Shown: piece by piece, positions 1 through 5,350 of the stretch
How positions within the stretch are numbered: the stretch's first letter is position 1
Layout of the letters: every line of letters begins with the position of its first letter
Assembly: GCA_900549895.1 (NCBI GenBank)
Contig: URQG01000014.1
Location: 1-17,807 of the forward strand
DNA length: 17,807 nt
Direction of reading: 5' to 3'
From: an uncultured Lachnobacterium sp.
Lineage (GTDB): Bacteria > Bacillota > Clostridia > Lachnospirales > Lachnospiraceae
The notes under the pieces: model-generated
Database searches by the model: none
Told to the model about the DNA's origin: nothing
The model's input: only the letters and a program-made list of their open reading frames with translations
Program-made: the position numbers and the translations under genes

Positions 1-37
1 CGCGTCTCGTGGGCTCGGAGGTGTGTATAAGAGACAG
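1..37 (+). other. Sequencing adapter remnant (Nextera read-2 / Tn5 mosaic end)
   Basis: Positions 4-37 match the 34-base Illumina Nextera read-2 transposase adapter, including the Tn5 mosaic end (ending TATAAGAGACAG at 26-37), with one mismatch at position 21 (G for A). Bases 1-3 are further non-genomic or uncertain sequence. The match is to a known synthetic oligonucleotide, so this is untrimmed library sequence at a contig end and not biology. Genomic sequence starts at about 38, in a run of eight A. Confidence 0.96.
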
Positions 38-48
38 AAAAAAAACAG

Positions 49-77
49 TTGACAAAATGGTATCTCCTTGCTATATT
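49..77 (+). promoter_or_regulatory. Sigma-A promoter of perR-rbr
   Basis: A perfect -35 box TTGACA (49-54) is followed by a 17-base spacer and a good -10 box TATATT (72-77). The start codon of perR lies about 35 bases beyond the expected start point. A 10-base palindrome ATATTAATAT (73-82) overlaps the -10 box. It could be a PerR operator for autoregulation, but it is not a good match to the 7-1-7 PerR box, so that role is only a guess. Confidence 0.8.
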
Positions 78-118
78 AATATCAGTAACAGTTCTTATTA
101 TTGATTTAAGGAGTTACG

Positions 119-508
119 ATGATTAAACGAAGCAAACAAAGAGACGCAATTCAGCAATGTCTGATCGGTCGTTATGATCATCCAACCGCGGAAACCGTCT
201 ACATGGACATTAAGGACGAATTCCCAAACATCAGCTTAGGAACCGTATACCGGAATCTGTCGCTTTTGGCGGATCTCGGGGAGATTCAGAAGCTTACGGT
301 GAGTGGAGGTTCGGATCGCTTTGATGGAAATCCGAAGCCACATTACCACTTCGATTGCAGGAGTTGTGGTTGTGTGATGGATCTGGAGCTGCCGCAGCAG
401 GATGCGCTGAACCGATTGGCGGCGGAGCATTTTGATGGGATCATTGAAAAGCATACGATTCAATTTTCCGGATTGTGCCCGGAGTGCGCAAGAAAACAAA
501 CAAGTTAA
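119..508 (+). CDS. perR: Fur-family peroxide-sensing repressor PerR
   Basis: A 129-residue Fur/PerR-type metalloregulator: an N-terminal winged helix (about 1-70, with the recognition-helix stretch GTVYRNLSLL) and a C-terminal dimerisation domain. All five regulatory-metal ligands of Bacillus PerR are present at a constant offset of 16: H21, D69, H75, H77 and D88 (H37, D85, H91, H93, D104 in B. subtilis). The aspartate at the last position is typical of peroxide-sensitive PerR. The structural zinc site is the two pairs C80/C83 and C120/C123. In this family the iron form represses and is inactivated when peroxide oxidises a ligand histidine. It lies 21 bases before rubrerythrin, a usual PerR target, so the two are probably co-transcribed. 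The start is set by TAAGGAG seven bases upstream. A Fur or Zur role is less likely given the ligand set and neighbour. Confidence 0.9.
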   Translation: MIKRSKQRDAIQQCLIGRYDHPTAETVYMDIKDEFPNISLGTVYRNLSLLADLGEIQKLTVSGGSDRFDGNPKPHYHFDCRSCGCVMDLELPQQDALNRLAAEHFDGIIEKHTIQFSGLCPECARKQTS

Positions 509-529
509 ATTTTAAGGAGGACATGAATT

Positions 530-1117
530 ATGGCAAAGTGGGTATGTACAGTATGTGGTTACATTTATGAAGGAGAAGCAGCACCGGCAGAGTGTCCGGT
601 ATGCCACGTTGGCGCTGATAAGTTCAAGAAGGTAGAGGGAGATCTTACTCTCGCAGCTGAGCATGAGTTCGGCGTATACGCTTCAACTGTTAAGAATAAT
701 CCGGAAATCAGTGATGAAGATAAGAAGTTCATCTTCGATCAGCTGAAGGCAAACTTCGAGGGTGAGTGCTCAGAAGTTGGAATGTATCTTTGCATGGCAC
801 GTGTTGCTCACCGTGAGGGATACCCGGAGATCGGTCTCTATTGGGAGAAGGCAGCTTACGAAGAGGCTGAGCATGCAGCAAAATTCGCAGAGATGTTAGG
901 TGAGGATCTTGAGCCAAACATGAAGGCTACAACAAAGGATAACCTTAAGTGGAGAGTTGACTGTGAGTTCGGTGCTACAGCAGGTAAGTTTGACCTTGCA
1001 AAATGCGCTAAGAAGAATAACCTTGATGCAATCCATGATACCGTTCATGAGATGGCTCGCGATGAGGCTAGACACGGCAAGGCATTAAAGGGCTTACTTG
1101 ATAGATACTTCGGATAA
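530..1117 (+). CDS. rbr: Rubrerythrin, reverse type (N-terminal rubredoxin domain)
   Basis: A 195-residue non-haem iron protein that reduces hydrogen peroxide to water in the cytoplasm of anaerobes, taking electrons from NADH through rubredoxin-like carriers. Domain order is inverted compared with classical rubrerythrin. The rubredoxin Fe(Cys)4 site comes first (C6/C9 and C22/C25). The four-helix ferritin-like diiron domain follows (about 45-195), with carboxylate and histidine ligands in FEGE (76-79), EAEH (112-115) and DEARH (178-182). This order is known from clostridial reverse rubrerythrins, which are PerR-regulated. A near-perfect Shine-Dalgarno AAGGAGG precedes the start. An out-of-frame ATG at 523 is ignored because it does not give this protein. 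Codon use is rich in preferred codons, consistent with high expression. Confidence 0.92.
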   Translation: MAKWVCTVCGYIYEGEAAPAECPVCHVGADKFKKVEGDLTLAAEHEFGVYASTVKNNPEISDEDKKFIFDQLKANFEGECSEVGMYLCMARVAHREGYPEIGLYWEKAAYEEAEHAAKFAEMLGEDLEPNMKATTKDNLKWRVDCEFGATAGKFDLAKCAKKNNLDAIHDTVHEMARDEARHGKALKGLLDRYFG

Positions 1118-1152
1118 GAAAGAGCTCGGTAAAACCAATAGATTTAAAGACA

Positions 1153-1176
1153 GAGGGAAAGCGAATGCTTTCCCTC
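1153..1176 (+). terminator. Hairpin after rbr
   Basis: A perfect 10-bp stem (GAGGGAAAGC / GCTTTCCCTC) with a GAAT loop lies 35 bases after the rbr stop. The following bases are only moderately T-rich (GTATTGTTG), so it may work as an mRNA 3' stabiliser together with the next hairpin instead of acting as a full terminator. Confidence 0.55.
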
Positions 1177-1205
1177 GTATTGTTGTATGGTTTATTCTAA
1201 ATGGG

Positions 1206-1245
1206 AAAACAGGAGCGAAAACCTCGTAAGGTTCGCTCCTGTTTT
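1206..1245. terminator. Bidirectional terminator between rbr and blaR1
   Basis: A perfect 14-bp stem (AAAACAGGAGCGAA / TTCGCTCCTGTTTT) continues into a short inner CCT/AGG stem. The outer A4 and T4 runs give a U-tract on whichever strand is transcribed, so it can end both rbr (plus) and blaR1 (minus), which converge here. Confidence 0.85.
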
Positions 1246-1283
1246 GCTGTAGAGTAGTTGGGTACATAAATGGAATCGTTACT

Positions 1284-3248
1284 TTATTCTGCAATATTGA
1301 TCGCAATCGGCGGATCAATCTGACGCACAACCCATATGCCGTCTGTGCTCCAAGGGCGCTCCATGGTTATCGTGTGTGTCACATCATCTTCGGTAAAATG
1401 AACCGTGAGGTCAACGAGATCCCCCTTTTTGTCGGCTGTAATTTCCACCTTGCGATCATTTGGCAGCAGATTCAGTAGATAGCGGGCCGCTTCAACCGGA
1501 TCCGTCAGGTTGTAGCTGCCGTCCGGACTCATTCCGTTTGCGGACATTGCATGGTCGTTTAGCGTTCTGCCAAGACCGTTTGTCTGATAATCCATCATAG
1601 TGTCTGTAATATCGTTTGGATAGGCTGCTTCAAAATCTGCACCGCCGGAAATCGCGTCGAGCATCTTCAGTTCCTCGCTGATCACCTCTAACTTTCCATC
1701 TGTCACTTCGTAGTGAAGCGTCTCTGCCCAGGCCGTTATATGTGGATCAGATGTCCATGCATAGTACAGAATCGTTGCGGTATTCTTATCCGCATCTACA
1801 TTTGCAATCTGATATCCGGCCTTACCATCATCGAATTCTGCCATCGGCCACGGACTGGACCAGCCGAGGTTATCATTGTCATCCAGAAGATTCTGATCCT
1901 TCAGATCTTCTAACGCACTCTCACCGGCAAGATCCTTGATGCTGATGACATCTCGGTTGCAGAATGCCAGTGCCCATTTCATCAGGCTTTTTACCGGTAC
2001 TTTGTCGGAAACTTCCGTAGCACCCTCTGCCGCACGATTCAATTCCGACGAGTCCTGCGCTTGGGATTCGGGTATTTCCGTTCCCTGTAGCCGACCGTCC
2101 TGTGTATCCGATACAGTCTCTGAGGAAGTCTGTTCGGTATTGTTTGTCTGTGTGTTTTGTGTATCATGATTGCCATCCTTGCCGTTCGTCAGGCAGCTGA
2201 TGCCGACGATCACAATGATCGCAACCCAGGTCTGTGGTTTCTTAAAATTCAACACGTTTTTAATCCTCCTTCCTGCATCGCCCTCTCCGAAAGCGACCGG
2301 GGCAAACGAATACGGATGCCGCTCCATCGCAAACTCCAGAAGAGAGTTGCTGTAGCCTTGTTTAATGCTGCCGCCAAACTGCTCAATGACCGCCTCGTCG
2401 CAGCTCATCTCCATGTCACGCACCATATAGAAAAAGGCGATCCATACCAGCGGATTCCACCAGTATACGGCAAGCAGCAGGAACGCGATCAGCTTCCAAA
2501 GCGGATCAAACCGTCGCACATGATACTGTTCGTGTGCCAGAATGTAGGCCTGTTCCTGTTCGCCCATCCAGAACGGTATATAGATTCGCGGTCGAATGAT
2601 TCCCAGGACAAAAGGCGAAGGAATCCGGTCGCATTCCCATATGGTTATGCCGCCGTTTCGCATGATAGATGTGGTGTTTGAACCTGCAAACAAATGCGCC
2701 TTTCGACCGGATACGTGGCTGCGCGAAGAGACAGGCAGATCGATATCATTCGCAAGGACTGCTGTCTGCACAAGCATTCTGCATTTGATATAAGAATAGA
2801 TACCATATGCCACGAAAAGCCCGACTCCGATCAGCCAGATCCATCCAAGAATTCCAAGGATCATCTGGGGTGTACTAAGGGAATGCGCCGTAACACTTGC
2901 GGCTGCATTCCCGGAAATCGCATTGGAAGCAGCGGTTCCGGTTGTGCCCATTGCGCCGGAAGCAGCAGTGGTGCCGACCGGATTTGTTACGCCTTTTGGG
3001 GACAGCATCGTTTCCGCAGTCGATGCGCGGCCGGCAAAGGAACGAAACAGATTGAATACACTGAGCCTTGAGGCAATCGGCAGATCAAAGATCATGCGGA
3101 TTCCGACAAGTGACCAAAGAACATAGGAGTATTTCTTTGGCATCCTGCGCAGAAGCAGGCGCGCCAGAAGAACTGCGATGATTACGACTGCTACGGTCAT
3201 ATTTTTTTGTAAAAAAGTAAGGAAAATTTGACTTAATTCGCTTAACAT
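1284..3248 (-). CDS. blaR1: BlaR1-type M56 membrane metallopeptidase sensor
   Basis: A 654-residue membrane sensor-protease. N-terminal membrane segments lie at about 8-32 and 40-58, followed by a low-complexity Ala/Gly/Thr/Ser stretch (75-125) and another membrane segment (128-152). The zinc protease motif HEQYH is at 239-243, with a likely third ligand E280 in the stretch RDMEMSCDE. Further membrane segments lie at about 252-275 and 340-354. A Thr/Ser/Asn/Gln-rich linker (360-410) leads to an outer domain (about 415-654). In BlaR1/MecR1, ligand binding outside activates the protease, which leads to loss of the BlaI repressor. Here the outer domain shows no transpeptidase motif set, so the signal is unknown. 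The start at 3248 is preferred because AAAGGA lies six bases upstream. Two earlier in-frame ATGs, at 3254 and 3299, have no usable ribosome site. It is probably co-transcribed with blaI. Confidence 0.85.
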   Translation of the reverse strand: MLSELSQIFLTFLQKNMTVAVVIIAVLLARLLLRRMPKKYSYVLWSLVGIRMIFDLPIASRLSVFNLFRSFAGRASTAETMLSPKGVTNPVGTTAASGAMGTTGTAASNAISGNAAASVTAHSLSTPQMILGILGWIWLIGVGLFVAYGIYSYIKCRMLVQTAVLANDIDLPVSSRSHVSGRKAHLFAGSNTTSIMRNGGITIWECDRIPSPFVLGIIRPRIYIPFWMGEQEQAYILAHEQYHVRRFDPLWKLIAFLLLAVYWWNPLVWIAFFYMVRDMEMSCDEAVIEQFGGSIKQGYSNSLLEFAMERHPYSFAPVAFGEGDAGRRIKNVLNFKKPQTWVAIIVIVGISCLTNGKDGNHDTQNTQTNNTEQTSSETVSDTQDGRLQGTEIPESQAQDSSELNRAAEGATEVSDKVPVKSLMKWALAFCNRDVISIKDLAGESALEDLKDQNLLDDNDNLGWSSPWPMAEFDDGKAGYQIANVDADKNTATILYYAWTSDPHITAWAETLHYEVTDGKLEVISEELKMLDAISGGADFEAAYPNDITDTMMDYQTNGLGRTLNDHAMSANGMSPDGSYNLTDPVEAARYLLNLLPNDRKVEITADKKGDLVDLTVHFTEDDVTHTITMERPWSTDGIWVVRQIDPPIAINIAE

Positions 3249-3273
3249 AGCCATTCCTTTCTGATCAATCGGA

Positions 3274-3304
3274 TGCAGATATGTTTGCCATGGTGCCATC
3301 TGCA
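3274..3304 (-). other. Intercistronic hairpin between blaI and blaR1
   Basis: A 7-bp inverted repeat (TGCAGAT / ATCTGCA) with a 17-base loop lies in the 128-base gap between the blaI stop and the blaR1 start. There is no T-tract, so it is more likely an mRNA processing or stability element that sets the ratio of the two proteins than a terminator. Confidence 0.4.
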
Positions 3305-3376
3305 GGATACATCATTTCCGTTGTTTTCGTTGTTTCTATTGCTAAGATTCTTTGTGTTCGTGGATCGTTTTCATAG

Positions 3377-3739
3377 TCAGGCTTCTTTATGTTCGTCAAT
3401 CATTTTCTTCAGCTTCTTTGCGTCTTCGCCGGAAATCTTCTTTCCGCCAAGAAAGGCTGCCACGAAACTGGGAAGGGAGCCGTCAAAGGTGCGGTCAACG
3501 AAATACTGTGATTCCTCCCTCTGTGCCTGCTCCTTTGGAATCAGAACCGTGACGGTTGCATTCTCGTTGGTGATGTAACCTTTTTCACACATCTTGCGCA
3601 CGACCGTGTAAGTCGTAGATTTCTTCCAGCCGAGTTCTTCCTGACACAGCTTTACAAGATCTCCGGAATTGACTGGAGCGTGATCCCAGACCACACACAT
3701 GAAACGGTAGTCGCTATCACATAATTTTGCGTATTCCAT
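3377..3739 (-). CDS. blaI: BlaI/MecI-family winged-helix repressor
   Basis: A 120-residue BlaI/MecI (penicillinase repressor) family protein. An N-terminal winged helix (about 8-72) carries the family pattern around SDYRFMCVVWDHAPVNSGDL and GWKKSTTYTVVRKMCEKGYI. A C-terminal helical dimerisation arm (about 85-120) follows. The family binds DNA as a dimer and is inactivated by cleavage after the paired M56 sensor is triggered. The start at 3739 is chosen because GGAGGA lies seven bases upstream. A longer reading from 3811 would add 24 residues of unconserved sequence with no clear ribosome site and would run into the operator region. Its own promoter overlaps three palindromes, which points to autorepression. 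The targets need not include a beta-lactamase, and none is in the window. Confidence 0.88.
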   Translation of the reverse strand: MEYAKLCDSDYRFMCVVWDHAPVNSGDLVKLCQEELGWKKSTTYTVVRKMCEKGYITNENATVTVLIPKEQAQREESQYFVDRTFDGSLPSFVAAFLGGKKISGEDAKKLKKMIDEHKEA

Positions 3740-3817
3740 ATGAATTTCCTCCATATCCTTGTTTTTGAAATACGTGGTCATAGATCGTTTGCAGGTTGCT
3801 TCGTATTTCACATCAAA

Positions 3818-3892
3818 CGGTTTATAACCACCAACCTTAAGCTGAGTTTACAACTATAAACCGGAAATGTCAAGGTTTATTTTCATAAACCT
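3818..3892. promoter_or_regulatory. Three BlaI-type operator palindromes
   Basis: Three 20-base boxes share the layout AGGTTTAT-N4-ATAAACCT. The box at 3873-3892 is perfect. The box at 3844-3863 has a weaker left arm and a 7/8 right arm. The box at 3818-3837 has GGTTTAT on the left and a 6/8 right arm. Their centres are 26 and 29 bases apart. They flank and cover the -35/-10 region and the likely start point of the blaI promoter, as expected for cooperative autorepression by a dimeric repressor. The binding protein is inferred to be BlaI from position. Confidence 0.72.
3845..3873 (-). promoter_or_regulatory. Sigma-A promoter of blaI-blaR1
   Basis: On the minus strand TTGACA (3873-3868) is followed by a 17-base spacer and TAAACT (3850-3845, 4 of 6 matches to TATAAT). 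The -10 box and spacer lie inside the middle palindrome, and the -35 box abuts the outer one. Confidence 0.72.
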
Positions 3893-3899
3893 CAAATGT

Positions 3900-3934
3900 A
3901 AAAAAATAGATCCTCACCGGATTGGCAAGAACCT
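3900..3934 (-). terminator. Terminator of the SRP RNA precursor
   Basis: On the minus strand a 7-bp stem with two G-U pairs (AGGTTCT at 3934-3928 with AGGATCT at 3914-3908) is followed by ATTTTTTT (U7 at 3906-3900). It lies about 30 bases beyond the mature SRP RNA end and just upstream of the blaI operators. A longer SRP precursor with a removed 3' trailer would fit it. Confidence 0.5.
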
Positions 3935-3960
3935 ATACTTCTTATATCATCGAGCATTTT

Positions 3961-4227
3961 AAAACCGAGTATCTCGCTTCGAATTCATTCGACAGACGTT
4001 ACCTTGGCAGTTAACTCCCTCCAGGCGACCTTACGGCACATGAGAGCGTCTGCTTAGAGCTGCTGTATTCCTACCCTGACTCGGTTCACAGATTCCCATT
4101 GCGTAAGACCCAGACGTCAACGCCACTTACCAAGGGCAGCTCCACCGTTTGGACCCTCTGCGAGATATCACCCCAACTATAGCGGATTGTTGGTTCAAGG
4201 TACCGCTACCACCCCGGCTACTCGGAG
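3961..4227 (-). ncRNA. ffs: Signal recognition particle RNA, bacterial large type
   Basis: About 262 nucleotides on the minus strand, close to the 271 of B. subtilis scRNA. The Alu part is near the 5' end: GGTAGCGG (about 4208-4201) followed by AATCCGCTATAG (about 4190-4179), the conserved paired loops of large bacterial SRP RNA. Later come GGGTCTTACGCAATGGG and TGTGAACC, then the helix-8 tip at 4080-4059: GTCAGG, a short GTA/TAC stem closed by a GGAA tetraloop, and AGCAGC, the Ffh-binding internal loops. The terminal helix is closed by CCGAGTA (4225-4219) with TACTCGG (3971-3965), followed by T4. The RNA scaffolds Ffh for co-translational membrane targeting. Open reading frames across it are chance. 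Ends are estimated from the closing helix and the promoter. Confidence 0.93.
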
Positions 4228-4232
4228 ATTTA

Positions 4233-4262
4233 AGTATAAGGCATGAAGCGACGCATTGTCAA
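4233..4262 (-). promoter_or_regulatory. Sigma-A promoter of the SRP RNA gene
   Basis: On the minus strand a perfect TTGACA (4262-4257) is followed by an 18-base spacer and TATACT (4238-4233). The expected start point, about 4227, falls right at the closing helix of the SRP RNA. Confidence 0.82.
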
Positions 4263-4346
4263 GGTTTTGCGGCAAAAAGCGGTATACACATTTCGACGAT
4301 TCCTATGATATTCCGCAAACAAATTGAGAAAATTTGAAATCAGCGC

Positions 4347-4374
4347 TAAAGTATCCAAACAAACAACCGATAGA
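4347..4374 (+). promoter_or_regulatory. Sigma-28 (sigma-D/FliA) promoter of the late flagellar block
   Basis: CTAAA (TAAA at 4347-4350), a 16-base spacer and CCGATAGA (4367-4374) match the flagellar sigma factor consensus. The same layout appears before fliC. It gives flgM, and probably the genes after it, sigma-28 control. A small inverted repeat GTAAC/GTTAC (4394-4408) lies in the leader; its role is unknown. Confidence 0.85.
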
Positions 4375-4439
4375 TAATGTAGAAAGCTTATTGGTAACCA
4401 AATGTTACACAGATTTCAAGGAAGAAAGGAGATGCTGTT

Positions 4440-4721
4440 ATGCGTATTGATGCATATAACCAGGTAGCGCAGCTGTACGGCGTACAGAGCAATTACAAGA
4501 CACAGAAGACATCAAGTGTTAGTGCACCGAAGGATCAGGTATCCATTTCACAGGTTGGTTGTGATTATCAGGTTGCAAAGAGTGCAGTATCACAAGCTTC
4601 GGATATCAGGGAAGACAAAGTTGCACAGCTTAAGTCAATGATTGACTCCGGAAATTATTCCGTAGAGCCGGGAGATTTCGCCAGCAAGCTGCTGGAGAAG
4701 TACAATAACAGTCTTATGTAG
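4440..4721 (+). CDS. flgM: Anti-sigma-28 factor FlgM
   Basis: A 93-residue FlgM-family protein that binds and blocks the flagellar sigma factor until it is exported through the finished hook-basal body. The family pattern is visible: a disordered N-terminal half, then DQVSISQVG (about 32-40), and a helical C-terminal binding region (about 56-90) with REDKVAQLKSMIDSGNY and a final FASKLLEKY. The length is typical. It is the first gene after a sigma-28 promoter, so it forms a negative feedback loop on its own transcription. The start is supported by AAAGGAG eight bases upstream. flgN follows 18 bases later. Confidence 0.93.
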   Translation: MRIDAYNQVAQLYGVQSNYKTQKTSSVSAPKDQVSISQVGCDYQVAKSAVSQASDIREDKVAQLKSMIDSGNYSVEPGDFASKLLEKYNNSLM

Positions 4722-4739
4722 TAAGTGAGGATTTGAAAT

Positions 4740-5252
4740 TTGGCCAGTTTAGTAGAAGAACTTGTAAATGTACTTGATGCGGAAAAGAAGATTTACACAA
4801 CGCTCGTCGGTTATGAAGAACGCAAGAAGGATGTTCTGATTGCTGCGGATGTGACTGCACTCGAGGAGATTACAACGAAGGAACAGCTGGCCGGGGATGA
4901 TTTGATTGCATACAGCAATCAGCAGATCCAGATTTTAAAGGATATTGCGACTGTACTCGGCAGAACAGATGGAAAGATGACCGTCACACGGCTCATTTCT
5001 CTTCTGGATACGCAGCCGAAGGTGCAGATGCAGCTTACAGAGGCAAGAGACAGCCTGCTTGAAGCAGCCAATCGGATGAAGAGCCTGAGCGAACAGAACG
5101 CAGTTCTGATCCGCCAGGCGATTGAGTTAAACGAATTCGACATGACTTTGTTCAAAAGCCTTCGTCAGGCCCCTGAGACTGCCAACTACGACAAGAGCGC
5201 CTACAACACAGGCTCTCTGTTGGGTGGTAGCGGCTTTGATGCTACGAGCTAG
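4740..5252 (+). CDS. flgN: Flagellar export chaperone FlgN
   Basis: A 170-residue, mostly helical and acidic protein with the FlgN layout: a long N-terminal coiled coil (about 1-60, LVEELVNVLDAEKKIYTTL), a second helix (60-140) and a flexible Gly/Ser/Ala-rich tail. FlgN holds the hook-filament junction proteins FlgK and FlgL before export, and flgK lies directly downstream. The start is an uncommon TTG at 4740 with GTGAGG about nine bases before it. No ATG lies near in frame, and the TTG gives the expected N-terminus. Sequence conservation in this family is weak, so the call rests on pattern plus position between flgM and flgK. Confidence 0.85.
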   Translation: MASLVEELVNVLDAEKKIYTTLVGYEERKKDVLIAADVTALEEITTKEQLAGDDLIAYSNQQIQILKDIATVLGRTDGKMTVTRLISLLDTQPKVQMQLTEARDSLLEAANRMKSLSEQNAVLIRQAIELNEFDMTLFKSLRQAPETANYDKSAYNTGSLLGGSGFDATS

Positions 5253-5257
5253 GAATG

Positions 5258-5328
5258 TGTCAAGGTTTCTATGAAAGCTTGACATGCAGCGTCAGCCCTT
5301 CGCGGAAAGCGAACTGGAATGGCTGATG
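5258..5328 (+). other. Paired hairpins in the flgN-flgK gap
   Basis: Two adjacent hairpins fill most of the 98-base gap. The first (5258-5284) pairs TGTCAAG with CTTGACA and, past one mismatch, TTTC with GAAA around a TAT loop. The second pairs 5290-5297 with 5321-5328 (one G-U) and contains an inner TTCGC/GCGAA stem (5299-5313) with a GGAAA loop. Neither has a T-tract. They sit just before the flgK ribosome site and may act in mRNA processing or as a CsrA-type regulatory leader. Confidence 0.6.
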
Positions 5329-5350
5329 TTCAAAGAGGAGGAACTAAGGT

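Noticed and set aside
19..37. Tn5/IS50 mosaic end suggesting a real transposon boundary
   Set aside because: The match continues into the synthetic Nextera adapter tail, which natural Tn5 lacks, and it sits at the very edge of the sequence.
2157..2681. Plus-strand open reading frame of 174 codons antisense to blaR1
   Set aside because: The minus-strand reading encodes the HEQYH metallopeptidase in full; the plus-strand product resembles no family and has no ribosome site.
3740..3811. Longer N-terminus for BlaI from 3811
   Set aside because: No ribosome site, no family similarity in the added residues, and GGAGGA stands right before the start at 3739.
4149..4337. Plus-strand open reading frame of 62 codons in the gap before flgM
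   Set aside because: It lies over the minus-strand SRP RNA and its promoter, and it has no ribosome site or recognisable protein.
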